Positions 25,209 through 35,115 of a DNA stretch of 64,000 bases are shown here, piece after piece. This DNA is from an uncultured Acetobacteraceae bacterium (GTDB lineage Bacteria > Pseudomonadota > Alphaproteobacteria > Acetobacterales > Acetobacteraceae): NCBI GenBank assembly GCA_903918315.1, contig CAIXEA010000074.1:22171-86170 (forward strand), read 5' to 3'. The notes beneath the pieces are model-generated. The model made no database searches. It saw nothing but the letters and a program-made list of their open reading frames with translations, and had not been told where the DNA came from. A program made the translations under genes and the position numbers. Within the stretch, counting starts at the first letter, position 1; every line of letters begins with the position of its first letter.

Positions 25209-27820
25209 CCCGCGATCACGAAGTTGACGATGCGGTTGGGGACGTGGATGCGCTTCACGATGCGTTTCCCATCGATCGCGCGCACGACATTGGCATCGGC
25301 CTCGGCCTGCGCGATCACCTGATCAGCCGGGGAGTCCGGCGGCATATGGATCGTGCCGCGCAGCTTGCCCATCACCTGAACCGCGATGGCGACGGTGTCG
25401 GCCACCAGCAGCGCCGGTTCGGCCTCCGGCCAGGGCAAATCGGCCACCAGCTGGCTGGTACCGGGATGCAGGCGGGCAAAGATCTCCTCCGCCAGATGCG
25501 GCATCGCGGGGGCGCAGAGGCGCGCCATCGACTCCACCGCTTCCCGCCGGGCCCAACCCAGGCCGGGCTCATCGGGCGCGCGTTCGGCGTCGGTGATGGC
25601 ATTGGCGAGTTCGTACATCCGCGCCACCGCGACGTTGAAGGCGAACGCTTCCCAGGCCTCGGTCACAGCGGCGATGGCTTTGTGCGTGGCGCGGCGCAGG
25701 GTGCGGCCGGCCGTGCCGAACGCGTCGGGCTTGTCGCCGGCTTGCGGCAGGGTCTCGGCCAAACGGAAAATGCGCTGGGTGAAGCGGTAGGCGCCGGCGG
25801 CGCCGGACTCCGTCCACTCCATGTCGCGCTCGGGCGGGTTGTCGGACAGGATGAACCAGCGGGCGGTGTCGGCGCCGTAGCGGGCGATGATGGCGCCGGG
25901 GTCGATGGTGTTGCGCTTGGACTTGCTCATCGCCTCGATGCGGCCGACGGTGACCGGCAGGCCGGTTTCGCGATGCACGGCAGTGCCGTCGGCGCGCTTT
26001 TCGATTTCCTCCGGATAGAGCCAGGCGCCATCGGCGGATTTGTAGGACTCGTGGTTCACCATGCCCTGGGTGAACAGGCCGGCGAAGGGCTCGTCCACCG
26101 AAAGATGCCCGGTTTCCTTCATCGCGCGGGTGAAGAAGCGGGAATAGAGCAGATGCAAAATCGCATGCTCGATGCCGCCGATATATTGATCGACCGGCAT
26201 CCAGTGATCCACCGCCGCCCGCGCCGTCGGTTGCGTGGTGTCGGAGGCGCAGCAATACCGCGCGAAATACCAGGAGCTATCGACGAACGTGTCGAATGTG
26301 TCCGTTTCCCGCCGCGCCGGCTTGCCGCAGCTGGGGCAGTTGACGTGCTTCCAGGTCGGGTGGTGATCCAGCGGGTTGCCCGGGCGATCGAAGGTGACAT
26401 CGTCGGGCAGCTTCACCGGCAATTCGGCGTCCGGCACACCGACCGCGCCGCACGCGTCGCAGTGAACGACCGGGATCGGGCAGCCCCAGTAGCGCTGGCG
26501 GGACACACCCCAATCGCGCAGGCGCCAGTTGGTGACCCCCTCGCCGACGCCCTTGGCGGCCAAGGCGTCGATCGCGGCGCGCTTGGCGGCATCGACCTCG
26601 AGACCATTCAGGAATGCGGAGTTGAACGCGGCGCCCGGCCCTGTGTACGCTTCCTTACCCACAGCAAAAGACGCCGGGTCGGCGCCCGGCGGCAAGACCA
26701 CCGGGGTCACATCCAGACCGTATTTGCGGGCGAAATCGAGGTCGCGCTGATCATGCGCCGGGCAGCCGAAGATGGCGCCGGTGCCGTATTCCATCAGCAC
26801 GAAATTGGCGATCCAGACCGGGAAGGTCGCACCCTCGATGAAAGGGTGTTTCACCCGCAGGCCGGTGTCGTAGCCATGCTTCTCACCGGTTTCGATCACC
26901 GCCTCACTGGTGCCCTTGCTGCGGCATTCCGCCACGAAGGCCGCCGCTTTCGGGTCATGGGCGCTGACGGCCGTGGCCAGCGGATGCTCCGGCGCGATGG
27001 CCATGAAGGACATGCCGTACAGCGTGTCGGGCCGAGTCGTGTAGACCTCCACCCGTTCAATCCCGTCCACGGGCGCCGCCAGATCGAAGTGCAGGCGTGC
27101 GCCCTCACTGCGGCCGATCCAATTGGCCTGCATCAGGCGCACCCGTTCGGGCCAGCGGTCGAGCGTGTCGAGCGCGGACAGCAAATCCGGGGCGAATTTT
27201 GTGATCGCGAAGAACCACTGGCTGAGCTGCTTCTTTTCCACCAGCGCGCCGGAACGCCAGCCGCGGCCGTCAATGACCTGCTCGTTCGCGAGCACGGTGC
27301 CATCGACCGGATCCCAGTTGACCCAGCTTTCTTTGCGCTCGACCAGGCCGGCTTTCAGGAAATCCAGGAACAGCTTCTGCTGGTGGCGGTAATATTCGGG
27401 CTGGCAGGTCGCGAACTCCCGCTCCCAGTCCAACGACAGGCCCATGCGCTTGAGCTCGGTGCGCATGTTGGCGATGTTTTCATAGGTCCACTTGGCGGGA
27501 TGCACGCCGCGTTCACGGGCGGCGTTCTCGGCGGGCAGGCCAAAGGCGTCCCAGCCCATGGGGTGCAACACCGAATGGCCGCGGGCCCGCTTATAGCGCG
27601 CCACCACGTCACCGAGGGTGTAGTTCCGCACGTGACCCATGTGGATCTTGCCGCTGGGATACGGAAACATCTCCAGCACATAGTATTTCGGCCGGCCATC
27701 AGTGGGGACATCGTCCACCTGAAAGCAGCGTCGCTCCGCCCAGGCCTGCTGCCATTTGGGTTCGGCGGCCCGGAAATCATAGCGCGGCCCTTCGGCCGCT
27801 TGTATCGCACTGTCGCTCAT
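25205..27820 (-). CDS. leuS: Leucyl-tRNA synthetase
   Basis: This 871-aa class I aminoacyl-tRNA synthetase charges tRNA-Leu. The HIGH motif lies in [15 protein letters not shown] near residue 55, the editing (CP1) domain includes [20 protein letters not shown] near 265, a zinc-like CxxC pair occurs around 450-500, and MSKSKRNT near 630 is the KMSKS loop. Length fits the bacterial enzyme (about 860). It is followed by lptE with an ATGA overlap and preceded by the DUF3576 gene 91 bases upstream. Confidence 0.97.
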   Translation of the reverse strand: MSDSAIQAAEGPRYDFRAAEPKWQQAWAERRCFQVDDVPTDGRPKYYVLEMFPYPSGKIHMGHVRNYTLGDVVARYKRARGHSVLHPMGWDAFGLPAENAARERGVHPAKWTYENIANMRTELKRMGLSLDWEREFATCQPEYYRHQQKLFLDFLKAGLVERKESWVNWDPVDGTVLANEQVIDGRGWRSGALVEKKQLSQWFFAITKFAPDLLSALDTLDRWPERVRLMQANWIGRSEGARLHFDLAAPVDGIERVEVYTTRPDTLYGMSFMAIAPEHPLATAVSAHDPKAAAFVAECRSKGTSEAVIETGEKHGYDTGLRVKHPFIEGATFPVWIANFVLMEYGTGAIFGCPAHDQRDLDFARKYGLDVTPVVLPPGADPASFAVGKEAYTGPGAAFNSAFLNGLEVDAAKRAAIDALAAKGVGEGVTNWRLRDWGVSRQRYWGCPIPVVHCDACGAVGVPDAELPVKLPDDVTFDRPGNPLDHHPTWKHVNCPSCGKPARRETDTFDTFVDSSWYFARYCCASDTTQPTARAAVDHWMPVDQYIGGIEHAILHLLYSRFFTRAMKETGHLSVDEPFAGLFTQGMVNHESYKSADGAWLYPEEIEKRADGTAVHRETGLPVTVGRIEAMSKSKRNTIDPGAIIARYGADTARWFILSDNPPERDMEWTESGAAGAYRFTQRIFRLAETLPQAGDKPDAFGTAGRTLRRATHKAIAAVTEAWEAFAFNVAVARMYELANAITDAERAPDEPGLGWARREAVESMARLCAPAMPHLAEEIFARLHPGTSQLVADLPWPEAEPALLVADTVAIAVQVMGKLRGTIHMPPDSPADQVIAQAEADANVVRAIDGKRIVKRIHVPNRIVNFVIAG

Positions 27821-27911
27821 GGATTGGATGTATCGGGCGGGCGGGCGCGGAGTGCAAGAGTGGGGACCGTTCTAACCGCTCCCCGCCCTGGAAACACGCA
27901 TGGGGCGACGG

Positions 27912-28475
27912 TTAGCCGTTCCCCTGCGCCGCTTCCCGCAGCTTGCGGGCCTTGGCCAGCACCTTGTTTTCAATCTCACTGCTGGTCGACTCCGCGACCG
28001 GGGCATCGATCCATTGCCCGCCTTGCAGGACCTGGCGGAACACCGCCACGCGCACGCCGTCACTGCGCAGCTCCTTCGTCAGGATATAGGCGGTGGCCTT
28101 GAACCGCTCCCCGCTGGTCGCCTGCGGCGTGTACCAGTCGGTGATGATCACCCCGCCGAACGGATCGGCCGAATTCAGCGGCATGAAGCCGAGCGTATCG
28201 AGTGCGCCACGCCACAGATAGGCGTTCACGCCGATACCGGTGCCGCCGCGACCCTGATCCTTGCCGCCGCGATCCTTGCCGACACCGAAGATGATCCCGC
28301 TGTCCTCCCCGCCGAGGCGGCCGACCGATGCGGCATCGCCGTCCGTGCCGGATCCCAGACCGCCATAATTGCCGGGGGTTGGATTCGGCTTGGCATAGGA
28401 ACAGGCGGCCAAGGCCAAAGCGGAGGCCAGAAGCGCGGCCAGCGGCCGGATGGAGGACGGGTTGGAATGCGCCAT
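27912..28475 (-). CDS. DUF3576 lipoprotein
   Basis: This 187-aa predicted lipoprotein has leader PLAALLASALALAAC with the lipid-modified Cys25, then a Gly/Asp-rich linker. The DUF3576 core contains GIGVNAYLWRGALDTLGFMPL and DPFGGVIITDWYTP. The family is restricted mainly to alphaproteobacteria and sits upstream of leuS in many of them; its function is unknown, with an envelope role suggested by the linked lptE. It is 91 bases from leuS, so probably co-transcribed. Confidence 0.88.
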   Translation of the reverse strand: MAHSNPSSIRPLAALLASALALAACSYAKPNPTPGNYGGLGSGTDGDAASVGRLGGEDSGIIFGVGKDRGGKDQGRGGTGIGVNAYLWRGALDTLGFMPLNSADPFGGVIITDWYTPQATSGERFKATAYILTKELRSDGVRVAVFRQVLQGGQWIDAPVAESTSSEIENKVLAKARKLREAAQGNG

Positions 28476-28547
28476 GGTTCACCTGGATAGGAAGCGTGGG
28501 CCGGAAGCGACTGCTTTAGCCCCCTGGCGCCGCGCCGCCAAGGGCAC

Positions 28548-28578
28548 AAAAAAAGACGGCGGGGTTGCCCCCGCCGTC
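28548..28578 (-). terminator. Rho-independent terminator of the porin gene
   Basis: Read on the minus strand, a 10-bp stem (GACGGCGGGG with CCCCGCCGTC) and 4-base loop is followed by seven T. It begins 24 bases after the porin stop. This is the best-formed terminator in the window. Confidence 0.9.
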
Positions 28579-28602
28579 CTGTCTTGTCGTAACGGTAAGA
28601 AC

Positions 28603-30048
28603 TTACCAGGTCACGATGGTCGCGAACACGAGCGAGTTGCTCTTCACGTCGCGCGTGGTGCCCGGGGCGCCCGCCACGAAGTCGAAGCCACCCTGGTGAC
28701 GTTCGGCGTGCATGAACTCACCGACGAACGCGAGGCCAGGAGCAGCCTTGTAGGTGCCACCGAACGCGATTTCGGTTTCATGACGCTGCGTGACCTTGGT
28801 CATGCGCGCATCGCCCTGCGTATCGACGATGCCCACTTCGGCGCCGAGGATGAACGGACCATTCGCGTAGGTGATGCCGGTGACGACCGCGTTGGTCGGC
28901 GCGCCGCCGGTCGGACGCATCGCCAGCTGGCCGTTGACCGAACCACCGATGTAGTCGGCGGCAACCGTGATGCCCTTGTAGGACAGCGCGGCGGCAGCGG
29001 TGGCGAAGCTCAGGTTGTCATACCGATAGGTCGCGGGAACGGTGGAAGCATCACCCGGGCTCGGGGTGTTGTAAGTGCCGCTGAAGCTTTCCTTGCCGGC
29101 CGTCTCGTAAACCGCCATCGCCTTCACGTCGACGCCAGAGAACGAACCCTGGTAACGCGCGCCAACGGCGATCTGGTTGAACCAGCGGGTCGCATCGGTG
29201 CCGGTCGTCGTGCTGATGCAGTTCGCGCCAGCGGTCGAGCAGACGGCGGCCTGATACGGCGAGCCCGTGGACGAGTCAGAGAAGCGGTTGCCCATGCTCG
29301 GAGCATACTGGAAGCCGAAGTCGAAGCCGAAGAACTGCGGGGTCAGGTAAACGATCTTGGCGTTGTCATATTCCGCGCCAGCCTGCGACAGCCACACGAA
29401 CGGAACGCCGACGCCATTGCCCGGGGACAGCGACTGGTTGGCGCCGCCATTGAAGTTGCCGATACCGGCATCCCAGGTCTGGGTCGTGAACACGCCGCCA
29501 TCGAACAGGCCGATCACGCCGTCGCCGGTGCCGATACGCAGAATGCCCAGCTGATCGGTGCCGACATAGGTGAAGGCGCGACGCACGAACACGGTCTGAG
29601 CGGAGGAGTTGCCGCTCGGCGAAGCCGCGGTCACACCCGGAACGCCGGAGCTGAGCGAGTTGCCGCCCATGAAGTTCTGGCGGAGTTCGATGGCCGCACC
29701 GTAACGCATGCCGTTGGCGGCCATGCCGTCAACGCCCGGGTAGAGGCGCATGTAGCTGCCAACGCCAATCGGGTTGACCTTGAAGCCCGCAGCAACCGAG
29801 CGGTCAGCCGTCGTGAAGACAGCGCCGACATCCGCTTCAACGCGACCGTTCAGGCGGATGACAACCGTGCCCGGGGTCGGGACAGCGTTGGCGCCAGGCT
29901 CGGCCTTGCCGAGCGAGTTGTTGTTGTTGTTGGCACCCGGGCCCGAGGCCCAAGGCTGCGCCGTCATGCCCTGCGAGGGCGCCTGCGCGAAGGCGAGACC
30001 GCCCGTCGCACCCATGATGGCCGCAGTGGCCAGAAGAAGTTTACGCAT
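28603..30048 (-). CDS. Outer-membrane porin
   Basis: This 481-aa beta-barrel porin has a signal peptide, MRKLLLATAAIMGATGGLAFA, then QAPSQG. The mature protein is rich in alternating polar and aromatic strands (VGSYMRLYPGVDGMAANG, FGGTYKAAPGLAFVGEF) and ends in ATIVTW with the C-terminal aromatic residue needed for barrel assembly. The Gly/Asn/Ser-rich composition with a GPGANNNNNSLGKAEPG linker is common in Acetobacteraceae porins. Start at 30048 has GGAGGATCAC. A strong terminator follows, so it is a single, probably highly expressed gene. Pore selectivity unknown. Confidence 0.88.
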   Translation of the reverse strand: MRKLLLATAAIMGATGGLAFAQAPSQGMTAQPWASGPGANNNNNSLGKAEPGANAVPTPGTVVIRLNGRVEADVGAVFTTADRSVAAGFKVNPIGVGSYMRLYPGVDGMAANGMRYGAAIELRQNFMGGNSLSSGVPGVTAASPSGNSSAQTVFVRRAFTYVGTDQLGILRIGTGDGVIGLFDGGVFTTQTWDAGIGNFNGGANQSLSPGNGVGVPFVWLSQAGAEYDNAKIVYLTPQFFGFDFGFQYAPSMGNRFSDSSTGSPYQAAVCSTAGANCISTTTGTDATRWFNQIAVGARYQGSFSGVDVKAMAVYETAGKESFSGTYNTPSPGDASTVPATYRYDNLSFATAAAALSYKGITVAADYIGGSVNGQLAMRPTGGAPTNAVVTGITYANGPFILGAEVGIVDTQGDARMTKVTQRHETEIAFGGTYKAAPGLAFVGEFMHAERHQGGFDFVAGAPGTTRDVKSNSLVFATIVTW

Positions 30049-30286
30049 GTGATCCTCCATTAGACACCGGGGCAACCCGGTGGGGATTTCCAGGCCCCGC
30101 CCCGATCACGTCGAGATGGGGCCGCCGAACCTGAAAAGAGTATTGAACCGGCTTTTCCAAACCCGCAACCGTCTGGATGGCCGTCACATGGCATTTGCGA
30201 AACACTGTGGCGCCGGAGACACAGTGTGGGTAGTACGCATCCCAAGGAACCGTGGGTGCGGCCCATCCACCGCTGAGGGGACCCGT

Positions 30287-30859
30287 TCAGGCCAGGGCCC
30301 CGATCGCGCCGACGCCAGCGCAGCGGCGCGGAAGCCGCCGCACCGTCGCCCCGGCGATCCCACCCAGCGCCGCCACGGGCAGGCCGGCACCCGACGCGAG
30401 CGCCGCCCAGCGACAGGCACCCAAGGCAGGCTCTCCGGGATGGCTGGCGGTTGGAAAGGCCGGTGAGAGAAACACCAATGCGACTCCGTTGCCACGGGCC
30501 CGCCGCAAGGCCGGCACGGCGTGCGCCGAGCTGGTATTGAGCCCGCGGCTGCGCAACACCCCCGGCCATCGGCCCTCCCGCAGATGCACCCCCGCACCCA
30601 GCGCCGCCGCCAGCCTTACATCGCCCGCGACCACCAGAGCCAGGCGGCGGGCGCGGCAAATACGGGCGAGGTCCCGCCCTAACGCCGCCCGCTCGGGATG
30701 ATCGTCATGACGCAGCACCACCCCCGCCAGCCCACGCGGCAACCGGGACGCCGCCGCGCGCGGGTCCGCCAGGCGCTGGGTATCGGTAAAAAGCCAAAAC
30801 ACCGGGAGCCGCGTTCGCCGCGCGGCCGCCCGGCCCCACCGCAGGAGACCGGCATCCAT
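30287..30859 (-). CDS. Thiamine-phosphate synthase-like (ThiE/TenI) protein
   Basis: This 190-aa TIM-barrel protein resembles the ThiE/TenI superfamily: LPVFWLFTDTQRLADP near the start, LGAGVHLREG near 100, SSAHAVPALRRA and LVFLSPAFPTASHPG near 120-145, and LPVAALGGI near 168. ThiE joins the pyrimidine and thiazole halves of thiamine; TenI members tautomerise the thiazole. The phosphate-binding and pyrimidine motifs are weaker than in classical ThiE, so the exact activity is open. Start at 30859 has GAGG eight bases upstream. It is divergent from the TPR glycosyltransferase gene; no other thi gene is nearby. Confidence 0.7.
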   Translation of the reverse strand: MDAGLLRWGRAAARRTRLPVFWLFTDTQRLADPRAAASRLPRGLAGVVLRHDDHPERAALGRDLARICRARRLALVVAGDVRLAAALGAGVHLREGRWPGVLRSRGLNTSSAHAVPALRRARGNGVALVFLSPAFPTASHPGEPALGACRWAALASGAGLPVAALGGIAGATVRRLPRRCAGVGAIGALA

Positions 30860-30950
30860 CAGTGCGACCTCATCGCGCGCAGTCCGCATGGCCGATACCG
30901 ACCGGGCATGGCAAACTGATCCGACACACGTGCTGGAATCCTCACCGCCC

Positions 30951-32522
30951 ATGAGCAGCCGCTCCAAACAACTCGACGCGTATTTTCAGCAGGGGGAGCG
31001 GCTGCACGCCGCCGGCCGGCTGACCGAAGCCGCGCAGGTCTATCAGCAAATCCTGGCCGTGGCGCCCGATCACGCGGACTCCCTGCACATGCTGGGCGTG
31101 CTGGCCCTGCAACGGGGACAGCCGGCCGCGGCGCTGGACTGGCTGGATCGGGCGATTGGGTTGAAACCATTGGTGTCATCCTACCATATGCACCGCGCGC
31201 ACGCATTGCTGGCCTTGAACCACCCGGCCGAGGCCATCGCCGCGTGCAAGATCGCGCTTCGCACCAAAAGCCAGAACGCCGAAGCGTATCAGGTGCTCGG
31301 CCATGCCCATACGGATGCCATGCAGCCGGCCGAAGCTCTGCGCGCCTATCGGGAGGCGGTTCGCCTGAAACCCGATCTGCCCGATCTGTTCAACAATCTC
31401 GGCACGGCCCTGCGCAATCTTGGCTGGCTGGAGGAAGCCGAACAGCGCCTGCGGGAAGCGATGCGCCGCGCCCCTGGCGACCTCGGCGTACAATTGAACC
31501 TCTCGAGCGTGCTGAAAGAACTGGGCAAAATCCCGGAAGCGGAGGTCCTGCTGCGGGAGGCGCTGCGGAGGCAACCGGGTGACCCTGTACTGATGTATAA
31601 CCTGGCCCTGCTCCTCCTGCTGACCGGGCGGGACCAGGACGCCTGGCCAGGTTGGGAACAGCGCTTCGCCGCCCGTGCCGTGCCCGCCCGCGGCGGAACC
31701 TTGCCGCAATGGGCCGGGGACCCGCTGAATGGGCGCACCCTGTTGGTGCATGCGGAACAAGGCCTGGGCGACACGCTGCAATTCTGCCGGTTCCTGCCGC
31801 CGCTGGCCGCGACCGGCGCGACCATCGTCTTCGAAGCGCCGACGAGACTCCATCGCCTCTTGTCGAGTATGCCGGGCGTGCCGCCGATCGTGACGGGGGA
31901 TCAGAGGGTCACGGCGGACGTGATCTGTCCGTTGATGAGTCTGCCCGCCCGTTTGGCGGGCGCGGCAACACCCGTCCCTCTGGCGGGCACCATGCCCTAT
32001 CTGTTCGCCGAACCCGGGCGCATCGCCCAGTGGCGCAACCGCCTCGGGTCCAACGGCTTTCGGATCGGCATCGCCTGGCAGGGCAATCCGGGCCGGACCG
32101 AGGACCTCGGGCGGTCGATCCCGCTGCCGGAATTCCTGCCGCTCAGCCAGATTCCCGGCGTCAGGCTCATCAGCCTGCAAAAGAACGACGGGACCGATCA
32201 ATTGCTGGCGGGGATGGCGGTCGAAACGCCGGGGCCCGATTTCGATGCCGGCCCCGATGGTTTCGTGGATACCGCGGCGGTGATGATGAACCTGGATCTG
32301 ATCATCACCTCCGACACCTCGATCGCCCATCTGGCGGGCGCCTTGGGCCGACCGGTCTGGGTGGCCCTGCGCCGTGTGCCGGATTGGCGTTGGCAGTTGG
32401 AACGCGCCGACAGCCCTTGGTACCCGACCATGCGCCTGTTCCGTCAGACCGAGCGCGACGTGTGGGCGCCCGTGTTCAGCGCGATGGCCGAAGCCCTGAC
32501 AGCGCTTATGCCGCCGGCCTGA
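30951..32522 (+). CDS. TPR-repeat protein with C-terminal glycosyltransferase-like domain
   Basis: This 523-aa cytoplasmic protein has about six TPR units over residues 1-235 (AAQVYQQILAVAPDHADSLH, EALRAYREAVRLKPDLPDLF and others). A C-terminal domain similar to GT9/SPINDLY-type transferases contains LLVHAEQGLGDTLQFCRF near 265, FRIGIAWQGNPGRTEDLGRS near 378 and DLIITSDTSIAHLAGALG near 455, the nucleotide-sugar binding end. Such proteins often glycosylate flagellin or cell-surface targets. The start at 30951 opens the repeats; a frame from 30888 adds non-family residues. Its 3-prime end overlaps convergent metF by 17 bases. Confidence 0.82.
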   Translation: MSSRSKQLDAYFQQGERLHAAGRLTEAAQVYQQILAVAPDHADSLHMLGVLALQRGQPAAALDWLDRAIGLKPLVSSYHMHRAHALLALNHPAEAIAACKIALRTKSQNAEAYQVLGHAHTDAMQPAEALRAYREAVRLKPDLPDLFNNLGTALRNLGWLEEAEQRLREAMRRAPGDLGVQLNLSSVLKELGKIPEAEVLLREALRRQPGDPVLMYNLALLLLLTGRDQDAWPGWEQRFAARAVPARGGTLPQWAGDPLNGRTLLVHAEQGLGDTLQFCRFLPPLAATGATIVFEAPTRLHRLLSSMPGVPPIVTGDQRVTADVICPLMSLPARLAGAATPVPLAGTMPYLFAEPGRIAQWRNRLGSNGFRIGIAWQGNPGRTEDLGRSIPLPEFLPLSQIPGVRLISLQKNDGTDQLLAGMAVETPGPDFDAGPDGFVDTAAVMMNLDLIITSDTSIAHLAGALGRPVWVALRRVPDWRWQLERADSPWYPTMRLFRQTERDVWAPVFSAMAEALTALMPPA

Positions 32523-33474
32523 CGCCCAGCACATGCGCGATGGCATAGGTCAGGTCGGGCCGGTTCAGGGTGTAGATATGGAATTCGTCGACCCCATTGG
32601 CCTGCAACAACCGGACCTGCTCCGCCGCGACGACCATCGCGATCATGCGCCGGGTTTCAGCATCGTCATCCACGCCTTCGAACATGTGGCCGAGCCAGGC
32701 GGGCACGCTGGTGCCGCACAGGCCGGAGATGCGCACCGCCTGGGTGAAATTCGAAACCGGCAGGATCCCGGGCACGATCGGCGCCGTGATCCCCGCCGCG
32801 AGGCAGCGTTCGAGGAAGCGTAAATAGGTCTCGGTATCGAAGAAGAACTGCGTGATCGCGCGGGTCGCCCCGGCATCCAGCTTACGCTTGAGGTTATCGA
32901 GATCTGCCTCGGGGCTGAGCGCCGCGGGATGAGTCTCGGGGTAGGCCGCGACCGAGATTTCAAAATCCGCCACGCGCTTCAAGCCCGCCACCAAATCGGC
33001 CGCGAAGGCGTACCCGCCGGGATGCGGGCTGTAGGTGGTGCCAGGCGCCGGGTCGCCGCGCAGAGCGACGATGTGGCGCACGCCGGCGTCCCAATACTGG
33101 CGCGCGACATCGTCCACTTCACCCCGGGTGGCGCCGACGCAGGTCAGATGCGCGGCGGGTTCCAGCGCGGTTTCGCGGGCCAGCCGGGCGACGGTGGCGT
33201 GCGTGCGCGCCTGCGTGCTGCCGCCGGCACCATAAGTGACGGACACGAAGCGCGGCGCGAGCGGGGCCAGACGCTCAATGCAGGTCCAGAGCTGCTGTTC
33301 CAGCGCATCGGTCTTCGGGGGGAAGAACTCGAATGACAGCTTGGGCGGTGGCTGTTCCGCGCCGCGCATCGGCAAGCCGGCGAAGCGGGGACCGGTCAGC
33401 CAGCGTTGCAGGGCCGGGGCCTGCGAAACGAGGGCGTGGGAAGCAGGGGCATTGGGGGTGGGAGGAGCGCTCAT
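32506..33474 (-). CDS. metF: Methylenetetrahydrofolate reductase
   Basis: This 322-aa flavin-dependent TIM-barrel enzyme reduces 5,10-methylene- to 5-methyl-tetrahydrofolate for methionine synthesis. Family blocks: LSFEFFPPKTDALEQQLW near 45 (catalytic Glu in EFFPPK), FVSVTYGAGGSTQ near 75, AHLTCVGATRGEVDD near 105, HIVALRGDPAPG near 130 and a late FHIYTLNRPDLTYAI. The start at 33474 is chosen because the frame to 33552 adds unrelated residues. It is divergent from mlaA. I saw no SAM- or SAH-riboswitch-like fold upstream. Confidence 0.93.
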   Translation of the reverse strand: MSAPPTPNAPASHALVSQAPALQRWLTGPRFAGLPMRGAEQPPPKLSFEFFPPKTDALEQQLWTCIERLAPLAPRFVSVTYGAGGSTQARTHATVARLARETALEPAAHLTCVGATRGEVDDVARQYWDAGVRHIVALRGDPAPGTTYSPHPGGYAFAADLVAGLKRVADFEISVAAYPETHPAALSPEADLDNLKRKLDAGATRAITQFFFDTETYLRFLERCLAAGITAPIVPGILPVSNFTQAVRISGLCGTSVPAWLGHMFEGVDDDAETRRMIAMVVAAEQVRLLQANGVDEFHIYTLNRPDLTYAIAHVLGVRPAA

Positions 33475-33642
33475 GCCGGTCAATTCCCCGGAATCCGGCC
33501 GCGACGCAAGCCCGTTGTGCATGCTTGCCGTTTTCCACACGTTCCGTTGCACGGCGGCGCCCGCATGCTACAAGGGGCACCCAATCGATAGGCGGGCCGT
33601 GTCCAATCAAGGCATACGAGCCGCCTGGCCCAGAGACCTCCG

Positions 33643-34488
33643 ATGAACGCTGATTCTCCGACCACCCCCGCACCAACAGCGATCAACGTCGCCTGGGCGT
33701 TCCTGGCCCGGACCTGGCAGTATTGCATTTTCGCCGGTCTGCTGGCCGTGGTGCTGGCGGGCTGCGCGACCCCGCCACCGGCCGATGATCCCGAGGCGCT
33801 GGCGGATTTCAAACAGACCAATGACCCGTTGGAGCCCACCAATCGCGTATTCTATGCGGTCAATAACGGGCTGGATACCGTCATCCTCCGCCCGGCGGCG
33901 CAGGCCTATCGTTTCGTGCTGCCGGGGGGCGTGCGGACCGGCATTCACAATGCCCTGTCCAACCTGGGCACGCCCGTGCAGCTATCCAATGACGTGTTTC
34001 AGGGTCAGCCGCGGCGTGCGGGCGACACCACCATGCGCTTCCTGATCAACTCGACCGTCGGCGTGCTCGGCGTGTTCGACGTTGCCACGGGGTGGGGCTA
34101 CCCGAACCATGACACCGACTTTGGCCTGACCCTGGCCAGTTGGGGGGTGCCGGACGGGCCGTTCCTGTTTCTGCCGGTGCTGGGCCCCAGCAGTCCGCGC
34201 GATGCCGCCGGATTCGGTGTGGACATGGCGCTCGACCCCTTCACCTGGGTCGGGAAGACCCCGGGCATGCAGGAATTCAACTGGGCCCGCTTCGGTCTGA
34301 ATGCGCTCGACTCGCGGGAGCGTTATCTGGATCCGATCGATCAGATCAAGAAAACCGCCCTCGATCCCTACGCGACGTTCCGCAGCCTCTACCGCCAGCA
34401 CCGCCAGGGTGAGATCGAAGCGTTGGCCAAGGACGATCGCGCCACGGTGCCGGTATGGTTTCCTCAACCCTCGACTCCCGCTCGCTAA
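33643..34488 (+). CDS. mlaA: MlaA (VacJ) outer-membrane lipoprotein
   Basis: This 281-aa lipoprotein removes misplaced phospholipids from the outer leaflet of the outer membrane. It has an unusually long N-terminal region before the hydrophobic segment, with lipobox VLAGC (Cys41). The family blocks NDPLEPTNRVFYAVNNGLD near 60, LSNDVFQGQPRRAGDT near 110 and DFGLTLASWGVPDGPFLFLP near 150 all fit. mlaC follows 18 bases downstream. No mlaFEDB inner-membrane ABC genes are in the window, so the rest of the pathway must be elsewhere. Confidence 0.92.
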   Translation: MNADSPTTPAPTAINVAWAFLARTWQYCIFAGLLAVVLAGCATPPPADDPEALADFKQTNDPLEPTNRVFYAVNNGLDTVILRPAAQAYRFVLPGGVRTGIHNALSNLGTPVQLSNDVFQGQPRRAGDTTMRFLINSTVGVLGVFDVATGWGYPNHDTDFGLTLASWGVPDGPFLFLPVLGPSSPRDAAGFGVDMALDPFTWVGKTPGMQEFNWARFGLNALDSRERYLDPIDQIKKTALDPYATFRSLYRQHRQGEIEALAKDDRATVPVWFPQPSTPAR

Positions 34489-34506
34489 CCGAGGTTCCGC
34501 AGTCCC

Positions 34507-35115
34507 ATGATCAATCGCCGCATGCTCCTTGCCCTGTCCGTGATCGCGCCGGCCGGCATGGTTCGGCCGGTCCATGCGCAATCAGACACCGACCGCGCCG
34601 CCGCGTTCGTGCGCGCGACGGGTGACAAAATCGTCGCCGTCATGCGCGGCGCCGGGTCACCCGAGGAAAAGCGCCGCATCCTTGGTCCGATCATCGACGC
34701 GTCCATCGACGTGGACGGCGTGGCACGGTTCTGCCTGGGGCGCTTTTGGCGTTCGGCCACGCCTGACCAGCAAAAGCGCTACACCGAGCTGTTCCACAAA
34801 GTGCTTATCGGCAACATCGCATCCCGATTGGGCGAGTATCAGGACGTGCGGCTGACCATCGGCCGCAGCATGCCGCGCGACGACAACGATGTCGTGGCGA
34901 CCACGCTGGAGCGGCCCAACAACCCCACCACCACGGTCGAATGGGTCGTGGCCGACGCCGCCCGCAGCCCGAAGGTGATTGATGTCATCGCGGAGGGCAC
35001 GTCACTCCGCCTCACCCAGCGCAGCGACTACGCCGCCTACCTGACGCGTAACAACAACGATGTGGATGCGCTGATCAACGCCATGCACCAGCAGCTGGCC
35101 GAACCAAAGGGCTGA
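34507..35115 (+). CDS. mlaC: MlaC/Ttg2D-type periplasmic phospholipid-binding protein
   Basis: This 202-aa periplasmic shuttle has a signal peptide ending RPVHAQSD. The MlaC domain follows: DVDGVARFCLGRFWRSATPDQ near 75, YTELFHKVLIGNIASRLGEY near 98, VEWVVADAARSPKVIDVI near 145 and SLRLTQRSDYAAYLTRNNND near 165. It carries lipids between MlaA and an inner-membrane ABC complex. A related hopanoid-associated protein, HpnM, shares this fold, but the mlaA neighbour favours MlaC. The last 41 bases overlap the convergent GNAT gene. Confidence 0.88.
   Translation: MINRRMLLALSVIAPAGMVRPVHAQSDTDRAAAFVRATGDKIVAVMRGAGSPEEKRRILGPIIDASIDVDGVARFCLGRFWRSATPDQQKRYTELFHKVLIGNIASRLGEYQDVRLTIGRSMPRDDNDVVATTLERPNNPTTTVEWVVADAARSPKVIDVIAEGTSLRLTQRSDYAAYLTRNNNDVDALINAMHQQLAEPKG

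Noticed and set aside
25244..28102. 952-codon plus-strand open frame opposite leuS
   Set aside because: It is the complement of a leucyl-tRNA synthetase with all motifs on the minus strand. Long antisense frames are common in high-GC DNA, and this one shows no family motif.
28450..30063. 537-codon plus-strand frame opposite the porin
   Set aside because: No ribosome-binding site or domain; the porin has signal peptide, aromatic C-terminus and terminator on the other strand.
30202..30227. 8-bp inverted repeat between the ThiE-like and porin genes
   Set aside because: ACACTGTG arms with a 10-base loop and no T run; too weak to call a terminator or operator.
33475..33642. SAM- or SAH-type riboswitch upstream of metF
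   Set aside because: I could not fold the conserved core of any known methionine-related riboswitch from this gap.
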